A stretch of DNA of 59,062 nt from DAOVRD01 sp964521715 (GTDB taxonomy: Bacteria > Planctomycetota > Brocadiia > SM23-32), in contig CAZFSS010000025.1 in assembly GCA_964521715.1 (NCBI GenBank), positions 1-59,062 of the forward strand. Direction: 5' to 3'. The position numbers were made by a program, and so were the translations under genes. Below the pieces are notes generated by a model. It saw nothing but the letters and a program-made list of their open reading frames with translations, made no database searches and was not told where the DNA came from. Of this stretch, positions 16,494 through 25,837 are shown in pieces (within the stretch, counting starts at the first letter, position 1; the number at the start of each line of letters is the position of its first letter).

Positions 16494-17945
16494 ATGTCCA
16501 GGGTGTCAGCGACGGAGGTGGAACGGTGGGCCGTCTTCGAACTGGAGCTTGAAGGGGAGGCCGGCGGCAATCCGTGGGTGGACGTGACGCTCCACGCCCG
16601 GTTCACCTACGGCCACCGCACTGTCAAGGTGGGCGGCTTCTACGACGGCGACGGCCTCTACCGCGTGCGCTTCATGCCGGACGTCCCCGGCCAGTGGAGC
16701 TATGAGACGCAGAGCAACTGCGGTGCCCTGCACGGCCGCACCGGCTCGTTCACCTGCGTCGAGCCGGCTGAGCACAACCACGGCCTGGTCCGCGTTGCGG
16801 ACACGTTCCACTTCGCCTACGCGGACGGCACGCCCTACTACCAGGTCGGCACCACGTGCTACGCCTGGGCCCACCAGGGAGACGAGCTCGAAGAGCAGAC
16901 GCTGGCCACGTTGCGCGAGGCGCCATTCAACAAGCTGCGCATGTGCGTGTTCCCCAAGAACTACACCTACAACGAGAACGAGCCGGTCTACTACCCGTTC
17001 GAGCGCAGGGCGGACGGCGGCTGGGACTTCGCGCGCTTCTCCCCAGCGTTCTTCCGCCACTTCGAGAAGCGCGTGGGGCAGTTGATGGAGCTGGGCATCG
17101 AGGCGGACGTCATCCTGTTCCACCCCTACGACTACGGGCGCTGGGGGTTCGATCGCATGAGCCCGGAGCAGGACGACCGTTACCTGCGCTACGTGATCGC
17201 GCGGCTCGCAGCCTACCGCAACGTGTGGTGGTCCCTGGCCAACGAGTATGACCTGATGGAAGGCAAGAGCATGGCCGACTGGGACCGCTTCTTCCGCATC
17301 CTGTGGCAGGAAGACCCGTGCCAGCACCTGCGCTCCGTGCACAACTGCCGCACGTTCTACGACCACGGGAAGCCCTGGGTCACGCATTGCAGCATCCAGA
17401 GCGGCACGGACAGCGTGGCGGCCTGGCGAGAGACCTACCGCAAGCCGGTGGTCGTCGATGAATGCCGCTACGAAGGGAACGTCGAGCAGGGATGGGGCAA
17501 CATAGGCGCGCAGGAGCTCGTGCACCGCTTCTGGACCGGCACGGTGAGGGGCGGCTACGTCGGACATGGGGAGACGTACCTGCACCCGCACGACATCCTC
17601 TGGTGGTCCAAAGGCGGCGTGCTGCACGGCGAGAGCCCCGCGCGGATCGCGTTCTTGCGCAGGCTCCTGGAGGACGGTCCCCCCGGAGGGCTCGACCCCG
17701 TCCGCTGGGGCCCGCACTGGGACATGCTGGGCGCCGCAAAGGGCGACGACTACTGCCTGTTCTACTTCGGCGAGCAGCAGCCGGCCCATTACACGTTCGA
17801 GCCCCCCGGCGAGGCCAGGTACCGGGTGGACGTCATCGACCCATGGCAGATGACGATCGAGCCGCTGGAAGGGACCTTCGGCGGCAGGTTCAGGATCGAG
17901 CTCCCCGGCCGGCCCTTCATCGCCGTGCGCATGCGGAAGGCGTAG
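16494..17945 (+). CDS. DUF5060/DUF4038-type glycoside hydrolase (GH-A fold)
   Basis: A 483-residue protein with no signal peptide. Residues about 5-90 match the DUF5060 beta-sandwich (VERWAVFELELEG, RFMPDVPGQWSYET). A TIM barrel follows, as in DUF4038 and DUF5605 proteins related to GH140 apiosidases: FHFADGTPYYQVGTT-like opening, KLRMCVFPKNY, then WWSLANEYDLM with putative acid/base Glu251, and VVVDECRYEGN with putative nucleophile Glu323. A C-terminal beta domain reads FEPPGEARYRVDVIDPWQMTIEPLEGTF. The ATG at 16494 has AGGGAGG 7 nt upstream. Its divergent pairing with a rhamnosidase-like gene suggests both act on the same plant or algal pectin-like side chains (inference). Confidence 0.75.
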   Translation: MSRVSATEVERWAVFELELEGEAGGNPWVDVTLHARFTYGHRTVKVGGFYDGDGLYRVRFMPDVPGQWSYETQSNCGALHGRTGSFTCVEPAEHNHGLVRVADTFHFAYADGTPYYQVGTTCYAWAHQGDELEEQTLATLREAPFNKLRMCVFPKNYTYNENEPVYYPFERRADGGWDFARFSPAFFRHFEKRVGQLMELGIEADVILFHPYDYGRWGFDRMSPEQDDRYLRYVIARLAAYRNVWWSLANEYDLMEGKSMADWDRFFRILWQEDPCQHLRSVHNCRTFYDHGKPWVTHCSIQSGTDSVAAWRETYRKPVVVDECRYEGNVEQGWGNIGAQELVHRFWTGTVRGGYVGHGETYLHPHDILWWSKGGVLHGESPARIAFLRRLLEDGPPGGLDPVRWGPHWDMLGAAKGDDYCLFYFGEQQPAHYTFEPPGEARYRVDVIDPWQMTIEPLEGTFGGRFRIELPGRPFIAVRMRKA

Positions 17946-17984
17946 CAGGCGACGCGCAGTCCCGGGCCGATCGGCGACGGGCGT

Positions 17985-18013
17985 TTGCGTTCGCGCTTGG
18001 GGTCATTTATCAT
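17985..18013 (+). promoter_or_regulatory. possible promoter of the MoxR operon
   Basis: TTGCGT (17985-17990), a 17-nt spacer and TATCAT (18008-18013) lie 80 nt before the GTG start of the MoxR gene. Confidence 0.35.
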
Positions 18014-18093
18014 GCACGGTTTATACGTGCGCGTGCTGAACCTGGGAAGAGCGAGGCAGCGCGGAGGCGACTTCGGAGCGTGGAGACACGAGC

Positions 18094-19158
18094 GTGAGAC
18101 AGAACCCAGCGGCTTCCAAGGCCCGCAGACAGACAACCGAGGACGTGCGGCACCCCGACGACCTGGAGACCGTCAAGGCATTGCGGGCGGCCTACGAGAA
18201 GATGACCGAGCACATGGCGCGCGCCATCGTCGGCCAGCAGGAGGTCATCGAGCAGATCCTCATAGCCGTTTTCTGCCGCGGGCACGGGCTGCTGGTCGGC
18301 GTGCCCGGCCTGGCCAAGACGCTGATGGTCAGGACGCTGGCCCAGGTCCTGGACCTGACCTTCAGCCGCATCCAGTTCACGCCCGACCTGATGCCCTCTG
18401 ATATCACCGGGACGGACGTGCTGGAAGAGGATCGCACGACCGGCAAACGGGTCTTCCGGTTCGTTCACGGTCCGGTCTTCGGCAACATGATCCTGGCCGA
18501 CGAGATCAACCGGACGCCTCCGAAGACGCAGTCCGCCCTCCTGGAGGCCATGCAGGAGCACAGGGTGACGGTCGGCGAGGAGACCTACACCTTGCCCGAG
18601 CCGTTCTTCGTGCTCGCCACGCAGAACCCCATCGAGCAGGAGGGCACGTACCCGCTCCCGGAAGCCCAGCTCGACCGCTTCCTGTTCAACATCATCGTGG
18701 ACTACCCCTCGGCGTCGGAAGAGACGGACATCATGAAGCGGGAGACCGGCACGTACGCGGCCAACCTGGAAGTGGCTCTCACGGGAGATGAGATACTGCA
18801 CCTGCAGGACGTGGTGCGCCGTGTGCCCGTCGCGGAGCACGTGTTCCAATACGCGCGGGACCTCGTGCGGGCGTCCAGACCCGGTCAGAAGGAGGCGCTG
18901 GATTTTGTTGGGGAATTGGTCAGTTGGGGCGCCGGGCCGCGGGCCAGCATTTACCTCGTCCTCGCCGCCAAGGCCAGGGCCGTCCTGCACGGCCGCTATC
19001 ACGCTACGACGGAAGACGTGCGTGCCCTCGCGCTGCCCGTGCTGAGGCACCGCGTGCTGACGACCTTCAACGCCGAGGCCGCCGGCATTGGGGCCGAAGA
19101 GATCATCCTGCGCCTGCTGGAGGAGGTGCGACCGGCCGGCAGCGACGCCCTGACGTAG
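18094..19158 (+). CDS. MoxR family AAA+ ATPase
   Basis: A 354-residue ATPase. Walker A is GVPGLAKT at 69-76, Walker B ILADEIN with Asp136-Glu137, and a sensor-1 region ATQNPIEQEGTYPLPEAQLDRFLF follows, characteristic of MoxR proteins. The helical lid is at about 240-340. MoxR ATPases act as chaperones for vWA-domain partners, and here the next genes encode a DUF58 protein and two vWA membrane proteins, so the partners are probably encoded in the same operon. The start is GTG with GGAG 8 nt upstream. There are 72 bp to the DUF58 gene. Confidence 0.93.
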   Translation: MRQNPAASKARRQTTEDVRHPDDLETVKALRAAYEKMTEHMARAIVGQQEVIEQILIAVFCRGHGLLVGVPGLAKTLMVRTLAQVLDLTFSRIQFTPDLMPSDITGTDVLEEDRTTGKRVFRFVHGPVFGNMILADEINRTPPKTQSALLEAMQEHRVTVGEETYTLPEPFFVLATQNPIEQEGTYPLPEAQLDRFLFNIIVDYPSASEETDIMKRETGTYAANLEVALTGDEILHLQDVVRRVPVAEHVFQYARDLVRASRPGQKEALDFVGELVSWGAGPRASIYLVLAAKARAVLHGRYHATTEDVRALALPVLRHRVLTTFNAEAAGIGAEEIILRLLEEVRPAGSDALT

Positions 19159-19230
19159 AAGCGCAAAGCCGACGCAGCCTGTCGCAGCTCCTTCCTGTAG
19201 GCCCCTCAGACGGCCAGCCGGAGGCCTGAC

Positions 19231-20172
19231 ATGGCGGTACGAGCGGACATGCCGGACTACATGCGTCTGCTCGACCCGCAGGCCCTGGCGAAGATCCATC
19301 GGCTGGAGCTGGTCGCGCGGGGCACGGTCGAGGGCTTCGTCTCGGGGCGGCACAGGAGCCCCTACAAAGGCTTCTCCGTCGAGTTCGCCGAGCACCGCCA
19401 GTACGTCCCGGGTGACGACACGCGCGCGCTGGACTGGCGCGTGTACGGGCGGTCCGACCGCTACTACATCAAGCAGTACATCGAGGAAAGCAACCTGCGG
19501 GCGACGATCCTGGTGGACTCGTCCGGCTCGATGGCTTACACCGGAGATCAGGCCGCCGCGCGGGACGGCCGGCCCCTGAGCAAGTTCGATTACGCCCGGT
19601 ATCTGGCCGCGTCCCTGGCCCACCTGATGATCTACCAGCAGGATGCGGTCGGGCTGGTGACTTTCGATACGAAGATCCGGCGTTACATCCCCGCCCGCGG
19701 CGTCATCAGCCATCTGCGCGCCATCCTCGAAGAGCTGCGCAGCACGGAGCCCGGCGAGGAGACGGCCCTGGCCTCGATCTTCCATGACATTGCAGAGAGG
19801 GTCCACCGGCGGGGCCTCATCATCGTCATCTCCGATCTGTTCGACGAGCCTCAGGAGATCCTCAAGGCGCTGCATCATTTCCGCTATCGCAAGCACGAGG
19901 TCATCGTGCTGCACGTGATGGCGGACGAGGAACTGACCTTCGCCTTCCACGGCCAGACCATGTTCCGCGACCTGGAGCTGCCGAGCCGGAGGGTGCAGTT
20001 CGACGCGCGTGCGATCCGGGCCGACTACCTGGACCAGGTCCGCCGCTTCATCCGCGCCATCGAGACGGGCTGCGGGCAGATGAGCATCGACTACGTGCCG
20101 ATGTCGACCAGGGAAGGCTTCGACACGGCTCTCACGCACTATCTGGCGCATCGCAAGAGCCTGACGAAATGA
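19231..20172 (+). CDS. DUF58 domain protein (vWA-like)
   Basis: A 313-residue soluble protein. The DUF58 signature reads GRHRSPYKGFSVEFAEHRQY then VPGDDTRALDWRVYGRSD. A MIDAS-like DxSxS is present at Asp96, Ser98 and Ser100 (VDSSGSM), so it can probably bind a divalent metal. GGAGG lies 7 nt before ATG 19231. Its stop overlaps the next start as ATGA at 20169-20172, indicating translational coupling. In MoxR operons, DUF58 proteins are the usual ATPase partner; what this complex assembles in planctomycetes is not established. Confidence 0.92.
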   Translation: MAVRADMPDYMRLLDPQALAKIHRLELVARGTVEGFVSGRHRSPYKGFSVEFAEHRQYVPGDDTRALDWRVYGRSDRYYIKQYIEESNLRATILVDSSGSMAYTGDQAAARDGRPLSKFDYARYLAASLAHLMIYQQDAVGLVTFDTKIRRYIPARGVISHLRAILEELRSTEPGEETALASIFHDIAERVHRRGLIIVISDLFDEPQEILKALHHFRYRKHEVIVLHVMADEELTFAFHGQTMFRDLELPSRRVQFDARAIRADYLDQVRRFIRAIETGCGQMSIDYVPMSTREGFDTALTHYLAHRKSLTK

Positions 20173-22712
20173 CGTTCCTGAACCAGGCAGCCCTGCTGGG
20201 CTTGGCCGGCATCGCCATCCCCATAATCATCCACCTGTTGCACAGGCGCAGGGCCAGGCCCGTGGACTGGGGGGCCATGCGTTTCCTGCTCAGCTCGCTG
20301 GCCAGCCGCACGCGCCGCATCCTGCTGGAAGAGCTGCTCCTGATGGTGCTGCGCTGCCTGCTGGTTGTGCTGCTGGTCATGGCCGTCGCCAGGCTGTTCG
20401 TCCCCGCCCGCTCCATCGTTCCGTGGCCGATCGTGCTGCCCGCCCTGCTGAGCGCTGCCGTGCTGGCGGCCGTGGGAACGGTGATGTGGGCCCGCCGCCT
20501 GATCCGGACGCTGCTTCTGGGGCTCGCCGTGCTGCTCTTGGGAGGCGCCGTCTTCGCCTCCAGTGCGGAGTACCTCTTCCAGGGGACCCAGTGGGGGCCG
20601 GTCGGCGGCGAGAGGGACATCGCGATCGTCATCGACGGCTCGATGTCCATGACGCTGGCGGTCGACGGCCGCCCGAACTTCCAGCGCGCCCTCGAGGACG
20701 CCTCCGTCGCGCTCGAGTCGTGCCAGGCGGGCGACACCGTCAGCCTGACCCTGGCCGGGCCCGCTCCGCGTGCGCCCGTGGTCCCTCAGACCTCCGATCA
20801 CGAACGGGTCGCCGCTGCCCTGGCCACGCTGAAGCCGGTCGGCGGCTCCATGGCGCCGCTTTCTGCGCTGGACGTTGCCGCCGGTGCGCTGGCGGAGGGA
20901 CACAGCCCGGCCAAGAGGATCGTTTTGATCACCGACGGGCAGGACCTCGGCTGGGACGTGCAGAACGAGGCGAGATGGCAGTTCCTGGAAGGCAGTTTCG
21001 CGCAACTGCCCGCCCCGCCCGAAGTGGTCTGCCGCGTGCTGCCCCTGCCGAATCGCTACCACAACGCGGCGATCGGGGATGTCGCGTTCTCCCGCCGGGT
21101 CGTCGGAACGGATCGTCCCGTCGGGGTCGACGTGAACGTGACGAACTGCGGCACGGAGACGATCAGCCCGTCGACGGTCGAGCTGACGATCGACGAATCG
21201 CAGACCCTGACGGAGCCCGTCGGGGCGATTGCCCCGCAGGCTGCCGAGAGGGTCCGGTTTGAGGTGCAGTTCGACGCGCCGGGTCCGCACGTCGTTCAGG
21301 CCCGTTTGCCCGCGGCGGACGACATGCCCGACGACAACGTGGACGTGCGCGTCGTCAACGTGCTGGAGCGCCTGCCCGTCCTGCTGGTGGACGGCGCCCC
21401 TTCGGTCCGGCCGCTGGAGAGCGCCACCTCCTTCATGGCGATAGCCCTGGCCCCGGTCGAGGGCGAGGACCGGCCGCCTGGCGAAGCCGCCGCTCCCGGC
21501 CGGTACCTGGTGGAGCCGACGGTCGTTCCCATCACGCAGGTGCGGGACGTTGCGGACTTCACGAAGTACCGGCTGGTGGTGCTGGCTGACGTCTCGCGGC
21601 TGCCGCCGCCCGTTTCGCGTGCCCTGGCCTTCTTTGTGGAGGGAGGCGGCGGCCTGCTCGTGGCGCCGGGCGCCGCCGCCGAGCCAGCGTTTTACAACGC
21701 CTGGACCAGTGTCGAGGGGGAGCGCATCGCCCCCTGCACGCTGGACGGGCGGCTTGACGTCGCCGAGAGCCCCGCGCGCCTGGCCCTGCAGACGTTCACG
21801 CATCCGGCTCTGGCCCTGCTGGCGGAGGAGGGACGATCGGACGCCGGCGCCGCAACCATCGGGTCATACTGGCGCCTGGCAGTGGATGAGCAGGACAGGT
21901 CGGTTCGCGTCGGAGGCAGGCTGGATAGCGGCTCCCCGTTCCTGGTCGAGCGGAAGCTCGGCGAAGGCTACGTGGCCATGACGGCCGTGGCCCTCAGCCG
22001 CCGCGACACCAACCTGCCCACGCTGAAGTGCTTCGTGCCCCTCGTGCATGAGCTGGTCTACTACCTCTCGGCGCCTATGGTGGCCGACGCCAACGTCCGC
22101 CCCGGGTCGCCCGTGGCCTTTGAGCTGCTGCCGCGGACGGAGCCCGTCGCGGCGGAGGGGGAGCGCGCTGCCGAGGGGGAGGCCGTCGTCGTCGCGCCGT
22201 CCGGGGACCGGTATTCGCTTACGCTGGCCGGCGCGGGCGAGGTCCGGCGGGCCGCGTTTGCGGACACCGGCGGGCCCGGCCTCTACCGCCTGGTGCTTCC
22301 CCCCGAAGTGGGCGGCCCGGAGGGCGGGCGCACGTGGCGGGACGGCACATTCCCCTTCGTGGTGCTGCGCGAGCCCGAGGAGAGCCGCCTGCGTTCGCTC
22401 ACCACCGCGGATTTCGAGCGCGTGGGGCGGCACGTGGACCTCTTTCCCGCCAGGACGACCGCTGAGATGAGGGCGGCCCTGGTCGGCGACATCCCCGGCG
22501 CCGAGCTGTGGAAACACCTGGCGCTGTGCGCGCTGGTGACGCTGCTGGGCGAGGTGGCCATCGCCAGGTGGATCACGATCCAACGCAGATCTCACATCGC
22601 CGAGGAGATCAGCTTTGGCGTGGAAGCCGTGGACCCGCAGAGCCTGCGGGCCGTGCTGGACAAGCGCGCGGCGGTGCAGGACGGAGCGGCTTCCGGGGCT
22701 GCGAAGCCATGA
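20169..22712 (+). CDS. BatA-like membrane protein with vWA domain
   Basis: An 847-residue protein. The N-terminus is the BatA module (FLNQAALLGLAGIAIPIIIHLLHRRRARPVDWGAMRFL) with one membrane segment. Two more follow at about 55-125 (ELLLMVLRCLLVVLLVMAVARL and LIRTLLLGLAVLLLGGAVFA). The vWA-type domain has an intact MIDAS motif at Asp156, Ser158 and Ser160 (VIDGSMSM). A long extracytoplasmic part includes a glutamine-amidotransferase-like Rossmann region (LPVLLVDGAPS, RYLVEPTVVPI). A last hydrophobic segment near residue 790 is LALCALVTLLGEVAIA. It is coupled by ATGA overlaps on both sides. The family role (aerotolerance or envelope assembly) is poorly defined. Confidence 0.85.
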   Translation: MTFLNQAALLGLAGIAIPIIIHLLHRRRARPVDWGAMRFLLSSLASRTRRILLEELLLMVLRCLLVVLLVMAVARLFVPARSIVPWPIVLPALLSAAVLAAVGTVMWARRLIRTLLLGLAVLLLGGAVFASSAEYLFQGTQWGPVGGERDIAIVIDGSMSMTLAVDGRPNFQRALEDASVALESCQAGDTVSLTLAGPAPRAPVVPQTSDHERVAAALATLKPVGGSMAPLSALDVAAGALAEGHSPAKRIVLITDGQDLGWDVQNEARWQFLEGSFAQLPAPPEVVCRVLPLPNRYHNAAIGDVAFSRRVVGTDRPVGVDVNVTNCGTETISPSTVELTIDESQTLTEPVGAIAPQAAERVRFEVQFDAPGPHVVQARLPAADDMPDDNVDVRVVNVLERLPVLLVDGAPSVRPLESATSFMAIALAPVEGEDRPPGEAAAPGRYLVEPTVVPITQVRDVADFTKYRLVVLADVSRLPPPVSRALAFFVEGGGGLLVAPGAAAEPAFYNAWTSVEGERIAPCTLDGRLDVAESPARLALQTFTHPALALLAEEGRSDAGAATIGSYWRLAVDEQDRSVRVGGRLDSGSPFLVERKLGEGYVAMTAVALSRRDTNLPTLKCFVPLVHELVYYLSAPMVADANVRPGSPVAFELLPRTEPVAAEGERAAEGEAVVVAPSGDRYSLTLAGAGEVRRAAFADTGGPGLYRLVLPPEVGGPEGGRTWRDGTFPFVVLREPEESRLRSLTTADFERVGRHVDLFPARTTAEMRAALVGDIPGAELWKHLALCALVTLLGEVAIARWITIQRRSHIAEEISFGVEAVDPQSLRAVLDKRAAVQDGAASGAAKP

Positions 22713-25700
22713 CGAAACTGATGCAACAGGTGCGCGAGTTCCCCGACCTGTTCGGGCGGGTGGGATTCTGCATCCTGGCTGTGGTCGCGCTGGCGCTGTG
22801 GATCGCCGTCCATCTGCGGGCCGAACCGGGGGGCTCCCGCATGCAGGCGTTGCTGCGCGCCGCCGGTCACGGGGCCGTCGGCTTCGCGGCGTTGTTCCTG
22901 ACTGCTCAGGCTGCCCGGCAGTGGATCGTGCTGGCGACGAGCTGGCCCATATGGCTCGTAGCGCTGGCGGGCGCGGTTGTCGCGGAGGCGCTGCTGGCGC
23001 TCTACAGCGTCGAGCGGCGGACGATCTCGCGCCGCATGGGTCGGGCGCTGGTGGCGCTTCGGATCCTGCTGGCCCTTCTGGTCCTGGCGATGCTGTGCCA
23101 GCCTGTGCTGCGCATGGACCGGCGGCAGGGCGTGCGCCGATACGTCGCCGTGCTGGTGGACAGGTCCGCTTCCATGCAGGTGCCGGACACCGGATTGTCC
23201 GTCCCCGAGAAGGTCCGGCTCGCCGACCTGTTCCTGGGCGGGAACATCGGGCGCCCTCACCCCATGGAGGGGGCCGTGCAGGAGCTCGAGGCCGTGGGGC
23301 GGGACATAGACACGCTGGCCCAGTGGCTCGCGATGGTCGGCGAGCAAGGGCCCGAGCTTCAGCAGAGGCACATGGCGGCGCGCCAGCAGGAACTGGGCCG
23401 CAAGCTGGAGGGCGCGCACGACGTCGTCAGTCGCCAGGTTGAAGCCCTGGACAAACTGCTGGACGGCTCGTGGGAGCCGGACGACGAGACGCGCGCGGCT
23501 GTTGCCGAACTGAAGGGGCGGTTGATTGAGAAGGTGGCCGCCGGACTGAAGGAGGCCGCCGACCTGATGCAGCAGGCCGACGAGGCCGTGCTGACCGCGC
23601 GCGCAGGCCGGCTGTCCGAGATCGTGACCGCGGCTCAGGCCGGCCTTGCGGAGTCGGTAGCTGACGCCGAGGCGCTGGCGGACCGCCTGGACGAGGCCTA
23701 TTACGCCTCCGCCGCCGAGGAGCAGCGGGCGATGATCGAAGAGGTCAGCCGGCGCACCCGCCTCGAACTGGCGCAGCGATTGCTGCTCGGCGGCGACGGC
23801 GGCTCGCCCGGCCTGCTGGCTCCGCTCAAGGCGGCCTATGGCGTCAAGGCCTACTCCTTCGCGCTTGAGCCGAGCGAGACCGATCTGACGGCGCAAGCCC
23901 CGCTGGGGGAGGCGGGCGACCTGCAAACCGACATGGCCGCGGCCCTCCAGCGCGCGATGACGGACGTGCCGGGTGAGCAACTAGCCGGCGTCGTCGTGCT
24001 GACGGACGGCCGCCACAACGCCGCCCAGAGTGCCGAGCCGCTGGCCGCTCGCCTCGGCCTGCGCAACGTCCCCGTCTGCTCGATCGTGATCGGCAGCGAG
24101 AAGCCGCCCCGCGACGCCGCCATCGTCTCCCTGGAAGCGCCCGAAACGATCTGCGCAGGAGACAAGCTCTACGTGGAGGCGGACGTCAAGCTCGACGGCA
24201 TGGCAGGCAGGAAGGCCACCGTCATGCTCGCCCGCGCGGACACCGTGGTTTACTCGGAGACGCTGGACGTCCCGTCCGAGCAGTACCGCACCCGGGTGGA
24301 ACTGACCGACGTGCCGACCGAGACGGGCCTGTACTCTTACCGCGTGGTCGTCTCGGGCGGCGGGGACGAGGTCGTGGCGGGGAACAACGAGTTCCCCATC
24401 ACCGTGAGCGTCACGGACCAGCGCACGAACCTGCTGGTCATTGAGGGACGGCCCAGGTGGGAGTTCCGCTACCTGAAGAACCTGTTCGCCAGCCGGGATC
24501 AGACGGTCAAGCTCCAACACGTGCTCTTCGAGCCCGACCGGGTCGAGGGCGAGGCGGCCAGGCTGCGAGCTCCTGCGTCGGTGTCTGCTCCGGACGACCG
24601 GGCGGCGGCGACGGCGCTCCCGGAGAACGAGCTGGAGTGGCTCAAGTTCGACGCCATCGTGCTGGGCGACGTCGATCCCGCCATGCTCCAGGCCGCTGAC
24701 CGGGAGGCCCTGCGCCGGTTCGTCGTCGACCGGGGCGGCACGCTGATCGTCATCGCGGGTCCCGAGTTCATGCCGCATGCCTATGTGGGTTCGCCTCTGG
24801 AGGAGATCCTGCCCGTCCGCGTGGCCCCTGTCACAGAGGGTCGCGTGAGAAGCCCGGACACGGCCTTCCGCCTGGCGCTGACGGCGGAGGGCCGGGACAG
24901 CGTGCTGATGCGGCAGACGACCGACCCGGAGGAGAATGTCCGATTCTGGGAATCGCTGCCGACACTCAACTGGCGGCATCCGGTTCTGGAGGCCAAGCCC
25001 GGCGCGACCGTGCTTGCGTACGCGGTGCCGGTCCCATCATCGCCCGAAGGCGGCGGGCAGAGCGTCGCTGTCGATGCCCTGTCGGCTGAGGACAGGCGGC
25101 AGTTCGAGAGGACCCATCCCCTGATCGCCGTGCACAACGTCGCCCTGGGCCGCGTCGTCTTCTTTGCCTTTGACCGGACCTGGCGGCTCAGGTATCGGGC
25201 GGGCGACGTGCACCATCACAGGTTCTGGGGCCAGGTGCTGCGGTGGGCCACGGCGAACAAGCTGCCGGCCGGAACGGCCCTCGTCAAGCTCGGCACGGAC
25301 CGCCCGCGCTATTCCCTGCACTCGCGCGTGCAAGTGCGTGCGAGGATAATGAGGGCGGACCTGACGCCTCTGGTGAGCAGCGAGGTGGCTGTGCTGTTGT
25401 CGAAGGATGGCGAGTTCGCCCTCCGCAAGAGGATGGCTTACGAGGGCGACGTGCCCGGCTCGTACGGGGCGGACCTGGGCGAGCTGGCACCCGGCACCTA
25501 TCGCGCTGAGCTGGCAGGGCCCGAGGTGGACGCCATCCTGAAGGCCGACGGCGCCGAGAGGGTCTCGACCGAGTTCTCGGTGGCGCCGTCCAGTTCGATG
25601 GAGCTTACGGAGCTGGCGGCCGACCCCGGCCTGCCCGGGCGCCTGGCCGAGCTGAGCGGCGGCGTGGTGCTGGCTCCCTCCGAGGCGCGGCAGGTGATGA

Positions 25701-25837
25701 ACGCCCTCGGCCCTCCCGTCCTCGTGCGGCATGAGCGGGAGGAACGTGCCTTGTGGAGCTCGTGGCAGCTGCTGAGCCTGATGCTGCTGGCTGCCTCGGG
25801 CGAGTGGATACTGCGCAAGAAGGCGGGACTGCCATGA
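22709..25837 (+). CDS. large membrane vWA / glutamine-amidotransferase-like protein
   Basis: A 1,042-residue protein. Membrane segments occur at about 14-40 (GFCILAVVALALWIAVHL), 52-65, 77-95 and 108-130. A vWA domain follows with MIDAS Asp151, Ser153 and Ser155 (VLVDRSASM), interrupted by a long charged coiled-coil insertion at about 180-345 before the domain resumes (VVVLTDGRHN). A beta-sandwich (EAPETICAGDKLYVEADVKLDG) and a class I amidotransferase-like fold (LLVIEGRPRWEFRYLKNLF, VFFAFDRTWRLRYRAGDVHHHRFW) come next. A C-terminal membrane segment reads LLSLMLLAASGEWIL. The ATG at 22709 was chosen for its ATGA overlap with the previous stop; the longer frame from 22508 is a shadow. Function is unknown beyond the operon context. 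Confidence 0.82.
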   Translation: MTKLMQQVREFPDLFGRVGFCILAVVALALWIAVHLRAEPGGSRMQALLRAAGHGAVGFAALFLTAQAARQWIVLATSWPIWLVALAGAVVAEALLALYSVERRTISRRMGRALVALRILLALLVLAMLCQPVLRMDRRQGVRRYVAVLVDRSASMQVPDTGLSVPEKVRLADLFLGGNIGRPHPMEGAVQELEAVGRDIDTLAQWLAMVGEQGPELQQRHMAARQQELGRKLEGAHDVVSRQVEALDKLLDGSWEPDDETRAAVAELKGRLIEKVAAGLKEAADLMQQADEAVLTARAGRLSEIVTAAQAGLAESVADAEALADRLDEAYYASAAEEQRAMIEEVSRRTRLELAQRLLLGGDGGSPGLLAPLKAAYGVKAYSFALEPSETDLTAQAPLGEAGDLQTDMAAALQRAMTDVPGEQLAGVVVLTDGRHNAAQSAEPLAARLGLRNVPVCSIVIGSEKPPRDAAIVSLEAPETICAGDKLYVEADVKLDGMAGRKATVMLARADTVVYSETLDVPSEQYRTRVELTDVPTETGLYSYRVVVSGGGDEVVAGNNEFPITVSVTDQRTNLLVIEGRPRWEFRYLKNLFASRDQTVKLQHVLFEPDRVEGEAARLRAPASVSAPDDRAAATALPENELEWLKFDAIVLGDVDPAMLQAADREALRRFVVDRGGTLIVIAGPEFMPHAYVGSPLEEILPVRVAPVTEGRVRSPDTAFRLALTAEGRDSVLMRQTTDPEENVRFWESLPTLNWRHPVLEAKPGATVLAYAVPVPSSPEGGGQSVAVDALSAEDRRQFERTHPLIAVHNVALGRVVFFAFDRTWRLRYRAGDVHHHRFWGQVLRWATANKLPAGTALVKLGTDRPRYSLHSRVQVRARIMRADLTPLVSSEVAVLLSKDGEFALRKRMAYEGDVPGSYGADLGELAPGTYRAELAGPEVDAILKADGAERVSTEFSVAPSSSMELTELAADPGLPGRLAELSGGVVLAPSEARQVMNALGPPVLVRHEREERALWSSWQLLSLMLLAASGEWILRKKAGLP

